This document shows, one piece after another, positions 61,776 to 64,000 of a stretch of 64,000 nt of DNA (position 1 is the stretch's first letter; the number at the start of each line of letters is the position of its first letter). The stretch comes from Prostheceraeus crozeri (taxonomy: Eukaryota; Platyhelminthes; Polycladida; Euryleptidae). The position numbers and the translations under genes are program-made. The notes under the pieces were generated by a model. It had not been told where the DNA came from, made no database searches, and was given only the letters and a program-made list of their open reading frames with translations. The stretch lies in assembly GCA_907163375.1 (NCBI GenBank), contig CAJQUW010008924.1, positions 310,001 through 374,000 of the forward strand, written 5' to 3'.

Positions 61776-64000
61776 TCCAATGTGATAAATGTTCTGAATA
61801 GAATTATCAACCACTCAAAATTTCAAATTTCTCGCACTTGTCAATTGATCCACTTAAAGAAACCATATATCGGGCACATGAGGCCTCAGCTGAGGATGTT
61901 TATAATTTATTTATGTGGTAATCACATTTTCAAATTTTGCGCATTTATTAATTGCTGCATTAAAACGAGACTTTTGAAGACGTGAACCTAGGGTTATGGT
62001 TAGATTAGTGTTAGGTCAGGTTAGGGTTAGGGTTTTAGTCAAGATGAGAAGAAAGAGTACCTATGGCGCTCGGAGCCCATAGGTAAATATGCACTCGAAG
62101 ATGTTTGTGCCCTATAATCCGAGAAATGTCGAGGTCCCCCGCAGCGCGCCATGTATGCAGTGCATGAAGGCCAAAGGTCGTGCTAGGTCAAGGTCGATGG
62201 TAAAAGTGTTCAGTATTGTGATTATTTTCAGTTGTAAACTTTAAGTTTGGAACTTGGACAGAATCTGGAAAAATTTGTCATTTTTCGAGAAAAACGTGGA
62301 AATTTTGCACTTGCATGCGCATGCATACAACAAGAATTTTTTCAGCAAATGGGTGCATACCTTATATCATTGGAAAGCTCTTTTCATTGTGATTCCAAAT
62401 GAAAACAACTTCACAACAACTTCAGGATTGGAATTAATTGATTGGAATTGATGCAATTTCAGGACTTACATACTTCCTAAACAAAGGAATTCCCAACAGC
62501 CAATCAGAAGTGTTCTAATTCTCCCTCCTTAGGCTACATACGTCGTGGGATAGTTCCAATTGCTATCTATTCTAATCCTCACTACTGTCATGACAGGACG
62601 TTCAAGCAATCTTATCTTATCGGGGAACACAGCGGAACCTATTGAAGGCGGCAAACTCAACGGTGTGATTGCAGAGATAGAAGACTAGTCCACGAGTGGT
62701 GAGATCTTCTTCTCTGGTACCTCCTCTGGGATATTCCTAAATGGTGGAAAACTCGACGCCGTTATGAAACTGTCATGGGGTGTGAAGTCTTCTTATGGAG
62801 AGTACTTTCAGTGACGGACCTACAACTTCGAAGCGGTCAGCCGGTCGTTTGCCCCGTCCACATAACGGAGTATGACTATTCGAATAACACTGCTTTCCAT
62901 CAGTGGGGAGAGGGCTTTCTCTCTGAGATGGCCGTCATGTACCCTAACGCATTTTCACGTATTTAATTAAACATATATAGTAAATGTTGTCTTTTCACTT
63001 TGTAAACTATTATGGAATTTGGGAATCATATTATCAAGTAGCGTCAACACAAATTCGCAAAGAGTGGAAGTAATAATAATAATGTTAATTAGCAAAAAAA
63101 GAACATAAAACAGAAATGAATGATTCAATTCTCACAATGGTCACAATTGTCTCAATCGAACACAAACCATAATAAACATTCAAAACAATTCTCCATGCAC
63201 ATATATAGTCTTCAACATAATCATTCAAAAATAACAAGTTCAGCATTACAAACATCCGCGTACTCATCCTCATCACAATAACAACAGCATGTACTCATCC
63301 TCATCACAATGAGAACATTACGTACTCATCATCAACACAGTATCAATCCTCACACACTTAGCCATTCATGTTCAAATTATCAAGTCTAGAACATTTAAAT
63401 GTACCTAACCGAACTCGCATCATAAACACATTACACTATTTTTTTCCTAACGAAGCCAAAGCAGTACATTTGTGTTCGCAATCACCACTTCAAATAACAG
63501 AGGATTAGAGATCGAGGTTTAAAACCAGTTCGGTTCATTTAGGCTCCAATTCAAAATGTTTTCATCCTACGACAGAATGAGTAGTTTACCTACTACTCCC
63601 ATCTTTGCCGAAGACATTTTTATTTCAAGTAGGCCCACCTGTTGACTAACTTCTTCTCTTTCAAATTAAAAATAAGATAATATGTAAATGATGAAGTTGT
63701 GGAGTGATTAGATGTATCTTCTATTCGTTGGAGAATTCTGACGCATTAATGATACAGTCTTATAATGAACAACTTATAACAGGAGATTGGTTCTGATTAA
63801 TCTTGCCATTTTGAATCTACTGCAATACTAAGGACGCACTTTGCTAATGATGAGTGACATTGACGGACATAGCTTCTTACAAACATTTGGCTTATTTGCA
63901 GGTAATATTACAAAGATAAAGAAGAAAATATCAGGAGATTACTTTTCACAGACAAAAACTAAGAACGCAGTTGCTACGTTCGCGTGTTATGGAAAAGCAC
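61776..64000. other. Flanking DNA, no confident gene
   Basis: A short telomere-like run (GGTTAGGGTTAGGG) lies at 62019-62033. Around 62590-62965 two adjacent frames (SNLILSGNTAEPIEGGKL; then AFHQWGEGFLSEMAVMYPN) read like protein but are split by stops and not recognised; possibly a gene relic. At 63258-63345 a ~31-bp unit, TACTCATCCTCATCACAAT, is repeated about three times. Otherwise nothing is seen. Confidence 0.45.

Noticed and set aside
63130-63345. CRISPR-like repeat array
   Set aside because: Only about three imperfect TACTCATCCTCATCACA units without unique spacers, in a eukaryotic genome; a simple tandem repeat.

Overview
The window is nuclear DNA from a metazoan, probably a marine invertebrate. 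There is no bacterial gene organisation: intergenic DNA is long and AT-rich, two exons have consensus splice sites, and nearly all recognisable coding sequence belongs to eukaryotic mobile elements (Polinton/Maverick, Sola-like, Penelope-like, LINE, hAT, Tc1/IS630-mariner, pogo). The palindromic octamer TAGGCCTA occurs at least 11 times in 64 kb. From memory this is common in echinoderm and some other marine genomes, but I cannot fix the species.

Layout. Bases 1-9156 are mostly featureless DNA with a broken Tc1-type transposase at about 7.6-8.3 kb. Bases 9163-30944 form one 21.8 kb Polinton-family element flanked by a perfect 6-bp target duplication (TATACT). It is almost entirely a giant palindrome: two roughly 8.5 kb arms diverge from a 66-bp spacer inside the DNA polymerase B gene. 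Each arm carries the same end of a Polinton: the C-terminal half of PolB, a TBP-like protein, several small proteins in paralogous pairs, a zinc-ribbon protein, and (right arm only) an exonuclease-like gene. Integrase, packaging ATPase, protease and capsid genes are absent, so any movement had to use enzymes supplied in trans. The left arm was later hit by a Sola-like DNA transposon (10236-14801), which was itself hit by a truncated Penelope-like retroelement (10991-11998).

Bases 33333-48987 hold a second, older and more decayed Polinton with a near-complete gene set: a Gly-rich peptide, an SSB-like or unknown protein, an FtsK/A32-type ATPase, a basic protein, a retroviral-type integrase with chromodomain, minor capsid, a pVI-like protein, major capsid, an adenain-type protease, a TBP-like protein with its upstream partner, and full-length PolB. 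Two LINE 3' ends and two non-autonomous hAT elements interrupt it. PolB motif C reads DTNS, so the polymerase looks dead.

Bases 49348-52270 contain exons of one or two host-like genes on the minus strand. Bases 52460-61611 are bounded by 1.17-kb inverted repeats. Inside are an apparently intact IS630/Tc1-mariner-type transposon with 450-bp terminal repeats (56088-58797) and a pogo-type element cut off by the right-hand repeat. The last 2.4 kb shows little.

The most interesting signals are the two-lobed TBP-like protein found in both Polintons next to an upstream ORF that overlaps it in the same +1 phase, the palindromic snap-back structure of the first Polinton with an intact target duplication, and the enrichment of TGAGTCA (AP-1-type) sites in its arms.
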